64,000 nucleotides of DNA from contig NZ_RCZA01000001.1 in assembly GCF_006438925.1 (NCBI RefSeq), forward strand, positions 310,001 to 374,000. Direction: 5' to 3'. This DNA comes from Pseudomonas mandelii. Lineage in GTDB: Bacteria; Pseudomonadota; Gammaproteobacteria; Pseudomonadales; Pseudomonadaceae. The translations under genes were made by a program, and so were the position numbers. The notes under the pieces were generated by a model. That model made no database searches. It saw nothing but the letters and a program-made list of their open reading frames with translations, and was not told the DNA's origin. Shown here piece after piece: positions 26,111 through 36,907 of this stretch (positions are counted from its first letter, which is position 1; every line of letters starts with the position of its first letter).

Positions 26111-27249
26111 GAGCGAAGTACCACGCCGCTGTCGTCTTCCCAATACACGTAAACCTGGTCACCCCAGGTTGGGCGCTGGCCACGGCGCTCGGCGTTGGCG
26201 ACGAAAGACTGGACGATCTTGCCGCTCGGCAGTTCGACGTAGAACACCGAGTGGCCGCCGAGGTAGGCGATGTCGTGCACCTTGCCGCTGGACCAGTTGT
26301 ATTCGCAGGTCGGCATGGTCGGCGTCACCAGCAGTTTTTCCGGACGGATCGCGTAGGTCACGGATTTGTCCTGCACCGACGTGCTGATGCCGTGGCCCAC
26401 GTAAATCTGGCGGTCCAGGTCCTTGCAGGTGATGGTTGCGTGGCCTTCAGCGTCGTCGATCACTTCACCGTCGAAGATGTTGACGTTGCCGATGAACTCG
26501 CAGACCAGACGGCTGGTCGGGGTTTCGTAGATGTCGATCGGGCTGCCGATCTGGGCGATCCAGCCCAGGTGCATGATCGCGATGCGCTCGGCCATGGTCA
26601 TGGCTTCTTCCTGGTCGTGGGTCACCATGACGCAGGTTACGCCGACCCGCTCGATGATCTCGACAAGCTCAAGCTGCATTTGCGAACGCAGCTTCTTGTC
26701 CAGAGCACCCATCGGTTCGTCGAGCAGCAACAGCTTCGGCCGCTTGGCCAGGGAACGCGCCAGTGCCACACGCTGACGCTGGCCACCGGACAACTGATGC
26801 GGCTTGCGCTTGGCGTACTGCGTCATCTGAACCAGCTTGAGCATGTCGGCTACGCGCGCATCGACTTCAGCGGCGGGGATTTTGTCCTGCTTGAGGCCGA
26901 AGGCGATGTTCTGCGCCACGGTCATATGCGGGAACAAGGCGTAGGACTGGAACATCATGTTGATCGGCCGCTCGTACGGCGGCATGTCGGTGATGTCTAC
27001 GCCATCGAGGAAAATGCGCCCCTCCGTGGGCCGTTCGAAGCCTGCGAGCATGCGCAGCAACGTGGATTTGCCCGATCCCGAACCGCCGAGCAGGGCGAAA
27101 ATCTCGCCTTTCTTGATTTCCAGGGACACATCGTCCACGGCAATCGTCTCGTCGAACTTCTTCGTGACCCGGTCGATTTTGACCAACACCTGTTTAGGTG
27201 ACTGGTCGCCCTCGAGGGCTTTCTTATAGGCGCCGGAGGCAACTGCCAT
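26107..27249 (-). CDS. spuF: Polyamine ABC transporter ATP-binding protein SpuF (PotG/PotA-like)
   Basis: A 380-residue ABC ATPase: Walker A GGSGSGKST, Q-loop MMFQSYALFP, signature LSGGQRQRVALAR, Walker B LLLLDEPMGALD, H-loop VTHDQEEA. A C-terminal TOBE-type regulatory domain (about 285-375) follows, as in PotA/PotG. It powers import by SpuGH. RBS TTGGGAG eight bases before the ATG. spuE lies 70 bases upstream. Confidence 0.96.
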   Translation of the reverse strand: MAVASGAYKKALEGDQSPKQVLVKIDRVTKKFDETIAVDDVSLEIKKGEIFALLGGSGSGKSTLLRMLAGFERPTEGRIFLDGVDITDMPPYERPINMMFQSYALFPHMTVAQNIAFGLKQDKIPAAEVDARVADMLKLVQMTQYAKRKPHQLSGGQRQRVALARSLAKRPKLLLLDEPMGALDKKLRSQMQLELVEIIERVGVTCVMVTHDQEEAMTMAERIAIMHLGWIAQIGSPIDIYETPTSRLVCEFIGNVNIFDGEVIDDAEGHATITCKDLDRQIYVGHGISTSVQDKSVTYAIRPEKLLVTPTMPTCEYNWSSGKVHDIAYLGGHSVFYVELPSGKIVQSFVANAERRGQRPTWGDQVYVYWEDDSGVVLRS

Positions 27250-27319
27250 TTACGAAACTCCCAACAAAATTTGCAGTCCGCCCGAGGCGAGCGAACCTTG
27301 GATAGTTTGAGCTTTGTTG

Positions 27320-28459
<1,140 letters not shown>

Positions 28460-28547
28460 TTACATGACAGCCATGGCTGCCTGACAACAAAACCGGCGCG
28501 CAACTTACCCTCGAAAAACCGTTCCAGCAAAACTTTTATGCAGATAC

Positions 28548-28651
28548 CTGTAGCAGCTGCCGAAGGCTGCGTTAAGGGCCGAAGGACCTTCCCGCGTTTT
28601 CAACAGCACAACGGCTTCGCAGTTGGACGCAGCCTGCGGCAGCTGCTACAG
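28548..28651. repeat. Degenerate inverted repeat, family C
   Basis: CTGTAGCAGCTGCCGAAGGC ... and GCCTGCGGCAGCTGCTACAG with mismatched inner arms; lies between spuD and spuE, inside the operon, eight bases after the spuD stop on its coding strand. It may stabilise the upstream message or lower downstream expression. Confidence 0.8.
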
Positions 28652-28659
28652 GGGTTTAC

Positions 28660-29772
28660 TTACTTACCGGATTTGATCTTGGTCCAACTGCGAGTCAGGA
28701 TCCGCTGGGTCGCGGCCGGCAAGTCGGCAATCGCGTACAGCTTGGCCAACACGTCGGCCGGCGGGTAGATGCCCGGGTCGCTGGTGATGTCTTTATCAAC
28801 CAGTGCGGTGGCGGCGGCATTACCGTTCGGGAAACGCACGGCGTTGGTGATGGCGGCCATGACTTCCGGCTTCTGCAGGTAGGTCATGAACTTGTAGGCG
28901 CCTTCGACGTTTTCGGCATCTTTAGGGATGGCGACCATGTCGTAGAAGCTGCCTGCACCTTCTTTCGGAATGTTGTAGCTGACTTTGACTTTGTCACCGG
29001 CTTCAGCCGCGCGGGACTTGGCCTGGTAGATGTCGCCCGAATAACCCACGGCTACGCAGATGTTGCCGTTGGCCAGGTCGGAGATGTACTTGGACGAGTG
29101 GAAGTAGGCGATCGAAGGACGGACTTTCAGCAGCAGGGCTTCGGCCTTGTCGATGTCTTCTTTCTTCTGGCTGTCGGTCGGCAGGCCCAGGTAGTGCAAC
29201 GCCGCCGGGATCATCTCGGTTGGCGAATCCAGCAGGCTGATACCGCACGACTTCAGTTTGGCGGCGTTTTCAGGCTTGAAGATCAGGTCCCAGGAATTGG
29301 TCGGTGCATCGGCACCCAGTGCAGCCTTGACCTTCTCGGCGTTGAAGCCGATACCGATTGAACCCCACATGTAAGGGAAGGCGTGTTCGTTGCCCGGGTC
29401 GCTCACCGATACCGCTTTGAGCAGGTCAGGGTTCAGGTTTTTCCAGTTAGGCAGCTTGGACTTGTCCAGCTTCTGGTAAACGCCAGCCTTGATCTGCTTG
29501 GCCAGGAAGTTGTTCGACGGCACGACGATGTCGTAACCGGACTTGCCTGCCAGCAACTTGGCTTCGAGGGTTTCGTTGCTGTCGAAAACGTCATACACCA
29601 CCTTGATCCCGGACTCTTTCTCGAAGTTCGCGATGGTGTCCGGTGCGATGTAATCGGACCAGTTGTACACGTGCAGAACCTTGTCATCGGCCTGAACTGC
29701 ACCCGCCATCACGCCCATCAGGGACATGGCGAGAAGGGTCTTGCCAGCTATCTTCATACCTAATGCCTTCAT
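28660..29772 (-). CDS. spuD: Putrescine-binding periplasmic protein SpuD
   Basis: A 370-residue binding protein with a signal peptide (cleavage near VQADD) and the motif VYNWSDYI. At the place of the SpuE tryptophan it has Phe (GAGSFYDMV), as in putrescine-preferring PotF/SpuD. The ATG at 29772 is used because GGAG lies eight bases upstream; a second Met is five codons in. The gap to spuC is 167 bases and could hold a second promoter. The protein feeds the SpuFGH importer. Confidence 0.93.
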   Translation of the reverse strand: MKALGMKIAGKTLLAMSLMGVMAGAVQADDKVLHVYNWSDYIAPDTIANFEKESGIKVVYDVFDSNETLEAKLLAGKSGYDIVVPSNNFLAKQIKAGVYQKLDKSKLPNWKNLNPDLLKAVSVSDPGNEHAFPYMWGSIGIGFNAEKVKAALGADAPTNSWDLIFKPENAAKLKSCGISLLDSPTEMIPAALHYLGLPTDSQKKEDIDKAEALLLKVRPSIAYFHSSKYISDLANGNICVAVGYSGDIYQAKSRAAEAGDKVKVSYNIPKEGAGSFYDMVAIPKDAENVEGAYKFMTYLQKPEVMAAITNAVRFPNGNAAATALVDKDITSDPGIYPPADVLAKLYAIADLPAATQRILTRSWTKIKSGK

Positions 29773-29939
29773 CGGTAATGCTCCAATTTTTCTTTTTAAC
29801 CACGTGTTCAGCGGCCTTTCCTGGGCATCTGAAACAACCGGTAGTCTGGCAAGTTCCAAGGCAGGCTTTCAAGGAAAGACCCATCCTTTGTTTGCGCTGA
29901 GCGAAGTGCACACTTCACACCCCGCTCAGAGCCTAGCAC

Positions 29940-31304
29940 TTAGCCCTGCAATGCACTCAGGGTCAGGTCCAGACACTTGCGTGCCTTGGTCACCAACTCA
30001 TCGATTTCAGCCGGTGTAATCACCAGTGGCGGAGCAATGATCATGGTGTCGCCGACGGCGCGCATGATCAGGCCGTTCTCGAAGCAGAACGTGCGGCAAA
30101 TCATGCCGGCGCCCTTGCCTTCGTAACGCTTGCGAGTGGCTTTGTCCTGCACCAGCTCGATCGCCCCCAGCAGACCCACCCCACGCACTTCCCCCACCAA
30201 CGGGTGATCGTTCAGTTCCCGTAAACGCTTTTGCAAATAGGGTGCCGTTTCTGCATGAACGCGCTCGATAATTTTTTCTTCGCGCAGGATGCGGATGTTT
30301 TCCAGTGCCACCGCAGCCGCCACCGGGTGCCCGGAATAGGTGAAACCGTGGTTGAAATCGCCGCCTTCATTGAGCACCGCAACCACTTCGTCACGCACGA
30401 TCAGGCCACCCATAGGGATGTAGCCAGATGTCAGGCCTTTGGCGATGGTCATCATGTCGGGTTTGAGGTCGTAGAAATCGCTACCGAACCACTCACCGGT
30501 ACGGCCGAATCCACAGATCACTTCGTCAGCCACGAACAGGATGTCGTACTTGGCGAGGATTTCCTTGATGCGCGGCCAGTAGGTGTCTGGCGGAATGATC
30601 ACGCCGCCAGCACCCTGGATCGGCTCGGCAATAAAGGCACCGACGTTGTCCACGCCGACTTCCAGAATCTTCTCTTCCAGCTGATTGGCCGCCCAGACAC
30701 CGAACTCTTCCGGTGTCATCTCGCCGCCTTCAGCAAACCAGTACGGCTGCGCGATGTGGACGATGCCCGGGATCGGCAAGTCGCCTTGTTCGTGCATATA
30801 CGTCATGCCACCCAGGCTCGCGCCGGCCACGGTGGAACCGTGATAGCCGTTCTTGCGGCTGATGATGACTTTCTTCTTCGGCTGGCCCTTGATCGCCCAG
30901 TAGTGACGAACCATACGCAGCATGGTGTCGTTGCCTTCAGAGCCGGAACCGGTGAAGAACACGTGGTTCATGCCTTGTGGCGCGATGTCGGAGATGGCCT
31001 TGGCCAGTTCCAGCACCGGCGGGTGAGCCGTCTGGAAGAACAGGTTGTAGTAAGGCAGTTCACGCATTTGTTTACTGGCGGCATCGGCCAGTTCATCGCG
31101 ACCGTAGCCGATCGCCACGCACCACAGGCCGGCCATGCCGTCGAGGATCTTGTTGCCTTCGCTGTCCCAGAGGTAAACGCCCTTGGCGTTGGTGATGATC
31201 CGCGGGCCTTTCTCTTTCAGCTGCTTGAAATCGCTGAACGGGGCCAGGTGGTGATCGTTGCTCAGGGTTTGCCATTCACGGGTTTGCGGGTTGTTGCTGG
31301 TCAT
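29940..31304 (-). CDS. spuC: Polyamine:pyruvate aminotransferase SpuC
   Basis: A 454-residue class III PLP aminotransferase. The PLP lysine is Lys289 (TIAKGLTSGYIPMGG), the ring Asp lies in FVADEVICGFGRTG, and GSGSEGNDTMLRMVR binds the phosphate. It transfers the amino group of putrescine, cadaverine or spermidine to pyruvate, giving aminoaldehyde and alanine. AGGAG lies before the ATG. Next to spuB in the same direction with 58 bases between them. Confidence 0.95.
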   Translation of the reverse strand: MTSNNPQTREWQTLSNDHHLAPFSDFKQLKEKGPRIITNAKGVYLWDSEGNKILDGMAGLWCVAIGYGRDELADAASKQMRELPYYNLFFQTAHPPVLELAKAISDIAPQGMNHVFFTGSGSEGNDTMLRMVRHYWAIKGQPKKKVIISRKNGYHGSTVAGASLGGMTYMHEQGDLPIPGIVHIAQPYWFAEGGEMTPEEFGVWAANQLEEKILEVGVDNVGAFIAEPIQGAGGVIIPPDTYWPRIKEILAKYDILFVADEVICGFGRTGEWFGSDFYDLKPDMMTIAKGLTSGYIPMGGLIVRDEVVAVLNEGGDFNHGFTYSGHPVAAAVALENIRILREEKIIERVHAETAPYLQKRLRELNDHPLVGEVRGVGLLGAIELVQDKATRKRYEGKGAGMICRTFCFENGLIMRAVGDTMIIAPPLVITPAEIDELVTKARKCLDLTLSALQG

Positions 31305-31362
31305 GCGAATTCTCCTAAGATTTTCAGTGAGAGCGCCGCCAACATCAGCGGCGCCCGGCGCA

Positions 31363-32721
31363 TCAGACGGCGAAGAGCAGGAATTCCCGCTCCCACGAAC
31401 TGATCACGCGCTTGAAGTTTTCATGCTCGGCCCGCTTGACCGCGACGTAGCCAGTGATGAATTTTTTGCCCAGGTACTTCTCGATAGTCGCGCTGTGTTC
31501 CATGCGTTCCAGCGCGTCTTCGATGGTCAGTGGCAGGCGCAGGTTGCGGCGTTCATAGCCACGCCCCACCACCGGCGCACTCGGGTTCAAGCCTTCGACC
31601 ATGCCGATGTAACCGCAAAGCAGGCTCGCGGCGATCGCCAGGTACGGGTTGGCGTCGGCGCCCGGCAGGCGGTTTTCCACCCGACGGTTTTGCGGCCCGG
31701 CATCCGGAACCCGCAGGCCCACGGTGCGGTTCTCTTCGCCCCACTCCACGTTCACCGGCGCCGAGGTGTCCGGCAGGAAGCGGCGGAACGAGTTGACGTT
31801 CGGCGCGAACAGCGGCAACAGCTCGGGGATCAGTTTCTGCAAACCACCGATGTGGTTCAGGAACAGCTGGCTCATGCTCCCGTCTTCATTGGAGAAGACG
31901 TTCTTGCCGGTTTCGATGTCGATGATGCTCTGGTGCAAGTGCATCGCGCTGCCCGGCTCGCCGGTCATGGGCTTGGCCATGAAGGTGGCGGCCACGTTGT
32001 GCTTGAGCGCGGCTTCGCGCATGGTGCGCTTGAACACCAGGATCTGGTCGGCCAGGGACAGGGCATCGCCGTGACGGAAGTTGATTTCCATCTGCGCCGT
32101 GCCGTCCTCGTGGATCAGCGTGTCGAGGTCAAGCTCCTGCAATTCGCACCAGTCATAGACGTCTTCGAACAGCGGATCGAATTCGTTTGCCGCTTCGATC
32201 GAGAAGGACTGGCGACCGGTTTCCGGGCGACCGGAACGGCCAATCGGCGGTTGCAGCGGGAAGTCCGGGTCTTCGCAGCGCTTGGTCAGGTAGAACTCCA
32301 TTTCTGGCGCCACGATCGGCTGCCAGCCCTTGTCGGAATAGAGTTTCAGCACCTTTTTGAGCACGTTGCGCGGCGACAGCTCAATCGGGTTGCCTTGCTT
32401 GTCGTAGGTGTCGTGGATCACCTGAGCGGTGGGCTCGATGGCCCAGGGCACAAGGAATACCGCGTTCTGGTCGGGGCGGCAGATCATGTCGATGTCGGCC
32501 GGGTCGAGCAGTTCGTAATAGATGTCGTCTTCGACATAGTCGCCGGTCACAGTCTGCAACAGAACGCTCTCGGGCAGGCGCATGCCTTTTTCGGCAATGA
32601 ACTTGTTGGTCGGCGATATCTTGCCCCGGGTGATCCCGGTCAAGTCGGCGATCATGCATTCGACTTCTGTGATCTTGTGGTCTTTCAACCAATCGGTGAG
32701 CTGGTCGAGGTTGTTACTCAT
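31363..32721 (-). CDS. spuB: Gamma-glutamylpolyamine synthetase SpuB (glutamine synthetase family)
   Basis: A 452-residue member of the glutamine synthetase fold, PuuA branch, which joins glutamate to a polyamine amino group with ATP. ATP-grasp-like metal residues are in APEMEFYL and MEINFRHGD, MHLHQSI holds the catalytic His, and the NRRVENRLPGADANPYLAIA block closes the site. The lack of the adenylylation-loop tyrosine context sets it apart from GlnA. GAGG precedes the ATG. A homologue, spuI, lies 1.1 kb away in the other direction. Confidence 0.94.
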   Translation of the reverse strand: MSNNLDQLTDWLKDHKITEVECMIADLTGITRGKISPTNKFIAEKGMRLPESVLLQTVTGDYVEDDIYYELLDPADIDMICRPDQNAVFLVPWAIEPTAQVIHDTYDKQGNPIELSPRNVLKKVLKLYSDKGWQPIVAPEMEFYLTKRCEDPDFPLQPPIGRSGRPETGRQSFSIEAANEFDPLFEDVYDWCELQELDLDTLIHEDGTAQMEINFRHGDALSLADQILVFKRTMREAALKHNVAATFMAKPMTGEPGSAMHLHQSIIDIETGKNVFSNEDGSMSQLFLNHIGGLQKLIPELLPLFAPNVNSFRRFLPDTSAPVNVEWGEENRTVGLRVPDAGPQNRRVENRLPGADANPYLAIAASLLCGYIGMVEGLNPSAPVVGRGYERRNLRLPLTIEDALERMEHSATIEKYLGKKFITGYVAVKRAEHENFKRVISSWEREFLLFAV

Positions 32722-32758
32722 AAATGCCTCTTAGGCTGAGTTTCCTGACTCTTATAAG

Positions 32759-33535
32759 TCAGGCGTTGTTTGACGCATCGGCGTCGCGTTGTAATGCGTA
32801 CTTGCGGCAGGCATCGCCAAATGCCTGGAAGATCGCAAGGTAATCCGGGTTTGAGCTTACCTGCCATTCGGGATGCCATTGCACTCCCAAAGCAAAACCC
32901 TTGCCCTGCGGGACCGAGACTGCCTCGATCAACCCGTCAGGAGCCAAGGCCTCGACGCAAAGGCCCGGCGCCAGACGTTCAACGCCCTGGCCATGAATCG
33001 AATTGACCTGTATCTCGCTCGCCAGGCCCAGACCTGCGAGCACACCACCCGGTTGAATGTGCACCGAGTGACTTGGTGCATACTGTCCTTCAAGCGGTAG
33101 GCTATCGTCTTCACGGTGATCCATGAATGGACCGGCTTCGTGGACTTTTTGATGCAGGCTGCCGCCGAACGCCACATTCATTTCCTGGAAGCCGCGGCAA
33201 ATACCGAGCACGGGAATACCGGCGGCGACTGCGGCGCGGATCAACGGGAGGGTGGTGGCATCACGTGCAGAATCATGAGCAGTGCCCGGCGCGCTGGCTG
33301 GGCCGCTATAGTGAAACGGTTCTATATTGGAAGGAGAGCCTGTCAAGAGGATGCCATCCAGACCGTCCAGAATATCGGACGGTGCCAGCAAATCAGCCAG
33401 GGACGGAAGAATCACCGGCAGGCCCTTGGACGCTGAGGCCACGGCGCGGACGTACTTGTCGCCACTGATGTGATAAGCATGCAGACCGATCTGCTTAGAG
33501 CAGGCGGTGACGCCGATTAACGGCAGGCGAGACAT
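32759..33535 (-). CDS. spuA: Gamma-glutamyl-gamma-aminobutyrate hydrolase SpuA (PuuD-like)
   Basis: A 258-residue class I glutamine-amidotransferase-like hydrolase: nucleophile Cys113 in GICRGFQEMN, His221 and Glu223 in VQWHPEWQ, and LTGSPSNIEP for the oxyanion hole. It frees GABA (or a related amino acid) from the gamma-glutamyl adduct, the last step of the PuuA-type route. First gene of the minus-strand run; GGGGTG sits before its ATG. Confidence 0.93.
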   Translation of the reverse strand: MSRLPLIGVTACSKQIGLHAYHISGDKYVRAVASASKGLPVILPSLADLLAPSDILDGLDGILLTGSPSNIEPFHYSGPASAPGTAHDSARDATTLPLIRAAVAAGIPVLGICRGFQEMNVAFGGSLHQKVHEAGPFMDHREDDSLPLEGQYAPSHSVHIQPGGVLAGLGLASEIQVNSIHGQGVERLAPGLCVEALAPDGLIEAVSVPQGKGFALGVQWHPEWQVSSNPDYLAIFQAFGDACRKYALQRDADASNNA

Positions 33536-33813
33536 GAAGCACCCCGGTATTATTGGTGTTATGGGTTTGAATCGAGCTTAGCCTTGTTCATTTTTTTACA
33601 CAACACCCCCGTAAAAAATACAACACGGCCCGCCTCAGCCCGCAGGCGCTAAAGCGATCAAAGGCATAAAAACGCCCCAAAGTGCCTCAAAAAAGGCCAA
33701 TGGGTGCTTTTTTAGGGCAAAAAAGGCCTCGCTTGACTTCGGCATGCCGTTCGGGTTGACTGGAATCCGAAGAGATCAATGATTGATATTTTTAACAACA
33801 AAGGTGTTGCATC
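33536..33813. promoter_or_regulatory. Divergent spuA/spuI control region
   Basis: This 278-base gap is richer in A+T than its surroundings, with runs such as CATTTTTTTACACAAC and AAAAAAGGCC. It must carry the promoters of the spuA run and of spuI. Two TTGAC-like boxes occur near 33731 and 33756 on the plus strand. I see no certain operator. The A/T-rich runs near 33587-33620 are a plausible place for spuA promoter elements. Confidence 0.5.
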
Positions 33814-35190
33814 ATGTCGGTACCCCCGCGTGCCGTTCAGCTTAACGAAGCGAACGCGTTCCTTAAGGAACATCCTGAGGTTCTGTACGTTGACCTTCTG
33901 ATTGCGGATATGAATGGTGTGGTGCGCGGCAAGCGCATTGAACGCACCAGCCTCCACAAGGTTTACGAGAAAGGCATCAACCTGCCGGCCTCTCTATTTG
34001 CTCTGGATATCAATGGCTCGACGGTGGAAAGCACCGGCCTGGGCCTGGACATCGGCGATGCTGACCGAATCTGCTATCCAATCCCTGACACCCTCTGCAA
34101 CGAGCCTTGGCAGAAGCGCCCTACTGCGCAACTGTTAATGACCATGCACGAACTTGAAGGTGAACCTTTCTTCGCGGATCCCCGTGAAGTGCTGCGTCAA
34201 GTTGTTGCCAAGTTCGACGAGATGGGTCTGACCATCTGCGCCGCGTTCGAACTGGAGTTCTACCTGATCGACCAGGAGAACGTGAACGGTCGCCCACAAC
34301 CGCCTCGCTCGCCGATCTCCGGCAAACGCCCGCATTCGACACAGGTTTACCTGATCGACGACCTCGACGAATACGTCGACTGCCTCCAGGACATTCTGGA
34401 AGGTGCGAAAGAGCAAGGCATCCCTGCCGACGCGATCGTCAAGGAAAGTGCCCCGGCGCAGTTCGAAGTGAACCTGCACCACGTGGCCGACCCGATCAAG
34501 GCCTGCGACTACGCGGTCCTGCTCAAGCGTCTGATCAAAAACATCGCCTACGACCATGAAATGGACACCACGTTCATGGCCAAGCCTTACCCGGGCCAGG
34601 CGGGCAACGGTCTGCATGTCCATATCTCGATTCTTGATAAAGATGGCAAAAACATTTTTGCCAGTGAGGATCCCGAGCAGAACGCCGCACTGCGTCACGC
34701 GATCGGCGGTGTGCTCGAGACCCTACCGGCGCAGATGGCTTTCCTCTGCCCGAACGTCAACTCCTATCGTCGTTTCGGCGCACAGTTCTACGTGCCAAAT
34801 GCACCGTGCTGGGGTCTGGACAACCGTACTGTTGCGGTGCGTGTGCCGACGGGTTCCGCCGACGCGGTCCGTCTGGAACACCGCGTTGCCGGTGCCGATG
34901 CCAACCCGTACCTGCTGATGGCTTCGGTCCTGGCAGGCGTGCACCACGGCCTGACCAACAAGATCGAGCCAGGCGCACCCGTGGAAGGCAACTCCTACGA
35001 GCAGAACGAGCAAAGCCTGCCGAACAACCTGCGTGATGCGTTGCGCGAGCTGGACGACAGCGAAGTCATGGCCAAGTACATCGACCCGAAATACATCGAT
35101 ATCTTCGTCGCGTGTAAAGAGAGCGAGCTGGAGGAGTTCGAACACTCCATCTCCGACCTCGAGTACAACTGGTACCTGCATACCGTGTAA
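33814..35190 (+). CDS. spuI: Gamma-glutamylpolyamine synthetase SpuI (glutamine synthetase family)
   Basis: A 458-residue PuuA-type ligase homologous to SpuB, with CAAFELEFYLID, FEVNLHHVADP, NGLHVHISILD and the RLEHRVAGADANPYLLMA block. It would glutamylate another polyamine or diamine; P. aeruginosa carries several such enzymes with different substrate ranges. It is divergent from spuA, matching the PAO1 order spuI-spuA-spuB. RBS AAGGTG eight bases upstream; an intrinsic terminator follows. Confidence 0.93.
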   Translation: MSVPPRAVQLNEANAFLKEHPEVLYVDLLIADMNGVVRGKRIERTSLHKVYEKGINLPASLFALDINGSTVESTGLGLDIGDADRICYPIPDTLCNEPWQKRPTAQLLMTMHELEGEPFFADPREVLRQVVAKFDEMGLTICAAFELEFYLIDQENVNGRPQPPRSPISGKRPHSTQVYLIDDLDEYVDCLQDILEGAKEQGIPADAIVKESAPAQFEVNLHHVADPIKACDYAVLLKRLIKNIAYDHEMDTTFMAKPYPGQAGNGLHVHISILDKDGKNIFASEDPEQNAALRHAIGGVLETLPAQMAFLCPNVNSYRRFGAQFYVPNAPCWGLDNRTVAVRVPTGSADAVRLEHRVAGADANPYLLMASVLAGVHHGLTNKIEPGAPVEGNSYEQNEQSLPNNLRDALRELDDSEVMAKYIDPKYIDIFVACKESELEEFEHSISDLEYNWYLHTV

Positions 35191-35208
35191 GCGGTTGCAG
35201 TAAAAACA

Positions 35209-35240
35209 ACGCCGCAGGCTTCACAGCTTGCGGCGTTTTT
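35209..35240 (+). terminator. Intrinsic terminator after spuI
   Basis: ACGCCGCAGGCT, loop TCAC, AGCTTGCGGCGT, then TTTTTT. It lies about 18 bases past the spuI stop. Confidence 0.9.
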
Positions 35241-35275
35241 TTATGTGTTCCTTCAGTTAAACCGAGGTGGATTCT

Positions 35276-35366
35276 TCGCGAGCAGGCTCGCTCCCACACT
35301 GGATCTTCAGGGAACATGGAAACTGTGCCCAACACAGATCAAATGTGGGAGCGAGCCTGCTCGCGA
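35276..35366. repeat. REP-like inverted repeat, family A
   Basis: TCGCGAGCAGGCTCGCTCCC and complement with a 47-base spacer. Lies between the spuI terminator and the TetR gene, hence within a possible promoter region. Confidence 0.88.
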
Positions 35367-35431
35367 TGGCGTCCAGGCAGACAACATCAAACCCTGCTCG
35401 TACAATGCCCGCTGCCCCGCAGGAGACTTCG

Positions 35432-36064
35432 ATGACCCGACTCGCCACCCCACGCAAACCCCGCGCCCGCAGCCAGGCCCGGATCGATTCGATACTCGAT
35501 GCCGCCCGCACGCTGCTGGCTGCCGAGGGCGTGGCCAGCCTGTCGATTTACAGCGTCGCCGAACGCGCGGAGATCCCGCCCTCCTCCGTCTACCACTTCT
35601 TTGCCAGCGTCCCGGCGCTGCTCGAAGCCCTGACGGCCGACGTCCATGCTGCGTTCCGTGCCTGCCTGCAAGCCCCCATCGACCATGACGCCCTCAACGG
35701 CTGGCGCGATCTATCGCGACTGGTGGAACAACGCATGCTCGCGATCTACAGCGAAGACGCCGCCGCCCGCCAGCTCATTCTTGCCCAGCACGGTTTGACC
35801 GAGGTCACCCAGGCCGACCGTCAGCACGACATCGAACTCGGCGACCTGATGCACAAACTCTTCGACCACCACTTCGAGCTGCCGAGACTGCCGACGGACG
35901 TCGATGTGTTTGCCCTGGCCATGGAGCTTGGCGACCGCGTCTATGCGCGCTCGGTGCAACAACACGGACAGATCACCCCACGCATGGCTGAGGAAGGGAT
36001 GCGGGTATTCGATGCCTATCTGGGTCTGTATTTACCGCCCTACCTGTCCAAGCGCGACGCATAA
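35432..36064 (+). CDS. TetR family regulator
   Basis: A 210-residue repressor-type protein. The N-terminal helix-turn-helix (about 15-62) reads ARIDSILDAARTLLAAEGVA, then SLSIYSVAERAEIPPSSVYH and FFASVPALLEAL; the rest is a helical ligand domain without known signature. Start ATG has GCAGGAG six bases upstream. It is followed after 15 bases by a protein gene of unknown role, which it may control. Its basic N-terminus (TPRKPRARSQAR) would touch DNA. Confidence 0.9.
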   Translation: MTRLATPRKPRARSQARIDSILDAARTLLAAEGVASLSIYSVAERAEIPPSSVYHFFASVPALLEALTADVHAAFRACLQAPIDHDALNGWRDLSRLVEQRMLAIYSEDAAARQLILAQHGLTEVTQADRQHDIELGDLMHKLFDHHFELPRLPTDVDVFALAMELGDRVYARSVQQHGQITPRMAEEGMRVFDAYLGLYLPPYLSKRDA

Positions 36065-36079
36065 CGCAACGAGGTGTTC

Positions 36080-36844
36080 ATGTCACACGTTCCAGACCAC
36101 TACCTTGGCGTGTGGCAACGACGCCTGATCAACTTCCAGTCGGGGCGCGTCGACAGCGAAACAGCCGTGTACTGGCTGCAGACCCCGCGCTTGTTTGCCG
36201 ACCTGCGCATCCCGCCTGCCCCGCTTCCGGCCTTGCCGCTGGAGCAACAGAATTACGCTGACTGGCTGACCCTGAGCGAGCAAAAAGGCTTCGCCGGCGT
36301 AACCGAGGTCAATGGCGACATTTGCCAGTGGCATCGCAAACTCGACTACCAGCCCGTCAGCGCCGAAGAAGACATCGGGCGCATGCATTTCGAAACCAGT
36401 GAACGCCTGATCGAAACCGCCTTGGACGACAGCTACTACGAGATCTGGGAGCGGTTGCCGGACTCTCGCGGCACCTGTCGCGGTCAGTGGTTGCAGGCGG
36501 TCGATGATCCGGCGCGATTTGCCTGCCTGGTGCTGGCCGGTGACTACTTTCTGTTCGCCGCCAGCCGCGCGGTCGCGCTGAACCCCGGCGGCCATTTGCG
36601 TGAACACATCGACGGAGCAAGCGCACAGCAACGGCTCGCCTGCGAACTGTCCTTCGGTCGCCACCACGGCGGGCACACGCCGTGGCACATCGACTATTCC
36701 ACACTGCCCATGCTGACCGGCCAGCCACTGTTGCCGGCAGACATCGATCCAAACGCCAGTGAGCTACTCAGCGACCCACGGCTGCTGTCTTCACTCGGCA
36801 CCTACGCGCCTGCCGACGGTTGGCGTTGCGTGCCCGAGCCCTGA
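36080..36844 (+). CDS. Conserved protein of unknown function, possible lipocalin-like barrel
   Basis: A 254-residue soluble protein that I do not firmly recognise. It begins MSHVPDHYLGVWQRRLINF, and alternating strands rich in Trp and Tyr follow (AVYWLQTPRLFADLRIP, CQWHRKLDYQP, SYYEIWERLP). The spread of aromatic residues and G-x-W near the start recall lipocalin-type or HRI1-like barrels, a guess. Several His residues lie near the end (RHHGGHTPWHIDYSTLP). The ATG at 36080 follows GAGG. Likely co-transcribed with the TetR gene. Confidence 0.7.
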   Translation: MSHVPDHYLGVWQRRLINFQSGRVDSETAVYWLQTPRLFADLRIPPAPLPALPLEQQNYADWLTLSEQKGFAGVTEVNGDICQWHRKLDYQPVSAEEDIGRMHFETSERLIETALDDSYYEIWERLPDSRGTCRGQWLQAVDDPARFACLVLAGDYFLFAASRAVALNPGGHLREHIDGASAQQRLACELSFGRHHGGHTPWHIDYSTLPMLTGQPLLPADIDPNASELLSDPRLLSSLGTYAPADGWRCVPEP

Positions 36845-36856
36845 ACACCCGCGCAT

Positions 36857-36890
36857 AAAAAACCCCGAAGGGTTCACACCCTTCGGGGTT
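36857..36890 (-). terminator. Intrinsic terminator of the ssu operon
   Basis: On the minus strand AACCCCGAAGGG, loop TGTGAA, CCCTTCGGGGTT and then TTTT. It lies 17 bases past the ssuF stop; on the plus strand the T-run is weak, so it mainly serves ssuF. Confidence 0.88.
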
Positions 36891-36907
36891 GTGCGCAATG
36901 CACGCGC

